Shown here one piece after another: positions 40,512-41,534 of a stretch of 41,534 bases of DNA (position 1 is the stretch's first letter; each line of letters opens with the position of its first letter). A program made the position numbers and the translations under genes. This DNA is from Natronospirales bacterium (GTDB taxonomy: Bacteria; Pseudomonadota; Gammaproteobacteria; Natronospirales; REEB76): assembly GCA_018971605.1 (NCBI GenBank), contig JAGXAL010000004.1, positions 1 to 41,534 of the forward strand, read 5' to 3'. The notes beneath the pieces are model-generated. The model was given only the letters and a program-made list of their open reading frames with translations, ran no database searches and was not told where the DNA came from.

Positions 40512-41534
40512 ATGAATGCTTTGACCGTGATTTTTGTTGCGGCCCTGGCCCTGTGGGCCGCAATCCGCGCCTGGCTCGTGGGCCGTCAAATTCAGCATGT
40601 GCGCCGCCACCGGGAAGCGGTGCCGGACGTCTTCCAGGCCAGTGTCCGCCCGGATGAGCACCGCAAAGCAGCGGACTACACGGCCGCCAAATGCCGCTTC
40701 AGCTTGTTCGGGATTGCGCTGGAACCGATCCTGGCAGTGTTGTGGACCCTGGGTGGCGGGCTGGCGTTGCTGGACTCGGCTTGGCGAGGTGTGCAGCTGG
40801 GCGCACTCACCACCGGCGTTGCGGTCATCGCCAGTTACGCGCTGATCAACGTGCTGATCGAGTTGCCGCTTGGCGCCTATGCCACTTTCGGCATCGAGGC
40901 ACGCTTCGGCTTCAACCGCACCACGCTCAAGACCTACGTGCTCGATCACTTCAAGATGCTGCTGCTCGCGGTAATTCTAGGCTTGCCGCTGCTCTACGCC
41001 GTGCTGTTCCTGATGCAGCGCGCCGGCGGTTGGTGGTGGCTGTATGCGTGGGTCCTATGGCTGGCATTCAGCTTGCTGCTCACCTGGGCATGGCCGGTGC
41101 TGATTGCACCGCTGTTCAACAAGTTCGTGCCGCTCGCGGATGCTGACCTGAAGCAACGCATCGAATCTTTGCTGGTGCGTTGCGGCTTCGCGAGCCGCGG
41201 CGTATTCGTGATGGACGGCTCGGCGCGTTCCGCGCATGGCAACGCCTACTTCACCGGTTTCGGCCGCCACAAACGCATCGTGTTCTTCGATACGCTCATG
41301 GACAAGCTCGGGCCCGAAGAAATCGAGGCGGTCCTGGCCCACGAGCTCGGACATTTCCGTCTGCATCACGTCATCCAGCGGCTGCTGGTGAGCGGCTTGC
41401 TGAGCCTCGCGGGATTGGCGGTGCTCGGCGAACTCGCGCTGCAGCCGTGGTTTTACCGTGGTATGGGGGTTACCCAGGCTTCGGCCTACATGGCCTTGCT
41501 GCTGTTCGTGTTGCTGGCGCCGCCGTTCTTGTCG
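40512..41534 (+). CDS. M48 family (Ste24-type) metallopeptidase, 3' truncated by window end
   Basis: Open frame from ATG 40512 to the window edge (not in the supplied ORF track): MNALTVIFVAALALWAAIRAWLVGRQ..., LIELPLGAYATFGIEARFGFNRTTLKTYVLDHFK, VLAHELGHFRLHH (HExxH). Confidence 0.93.
   Translation, partial: MNALTVIFVAALALWAAIRAWLVGRQIQHVRRHREAVPDVFQASVRPDEHRKAADYTAAKCRFSLFGIALEPILAVLWTLGGGLALLDSAWRGVQLGALTTGVAVIASYALINVLIELPLGAYATFGIEARFGFNRTTLKTYVLDHFKMLLLAVILGLPLLYAVLFLMQRAGGWWWLYAWVLWLAFSLLLTWAWPVLIAPLFNKFVPLADADLKQRIESLLVRCGFASRGVFVMDGSARSAHGNAYFTGFGRHKRIVFFDTLMDKLGPEEIEAVLAHELGHFRLHHVIQRLLVSGLLSLAGLAVLGELALQPWFYRGMGVTQASAYMALLLFVLLAPPFLS

Noticed and set aside
1-41534. CRISPR arrays, IS elements, classical tRNA or rRNA genes
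   Set aside because: No regularly spaced repeats, transposase ORFs, or tRNA/rRNA signatures apart from the tmRNA tRNA-like domain.

Overview
This 41.5 kb window is a gene-dense, high-GC bacterial chromosomal segment. Gene order and protein content look gammaproteobacterial. It is mostly conserved housekeeping core. The minus-strand run is hrcA-grpE-dnaK-[TMEM175-like]-dnaJ-dapB-carA-carB-greA-rlmE-ftsH. After it come nadK, recN, fur, bamE, rnfH/ratA, smpB and ssrA (tmRNA). Next are an MFS transporter, an exbB-exbD-tonB locus, a tail-specific protease, several uncharacterised proteins, ppsR/ppsA with a 2OG-Fe(II) oxygenase and an aldehyde dehydrogenase, a complete AmmeMemoRadiSam locus, a GNAT, a repeat protein, a threonine/serine dehydratase-like PLP enzyme, oligoribonuclease, and a 3'-truncated M48 peptidase that the ORF track missed. 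I saw no CRISPR array, IS element, prophage or integrase. The observations most worth a second look are: (1) rlmE appears to start at a non-canonical ACG codon overlapping the greA stop; (2) a TMEM175-family channel gene sits between dnaK and dnaJ behind a 17-bp perfect hairpin; (3) a divergent AmmeMemoRadiSam locus is translationally coupled to a small lipoprotein and followed on the other arm by an unknown protein; (4) four convergent gene pairs have stop codons 0-2 nt apart; (5) a secreted protein carries a two-copy 46-aa-period repeat. I found no clear-cut, wholly new multi-gene system.
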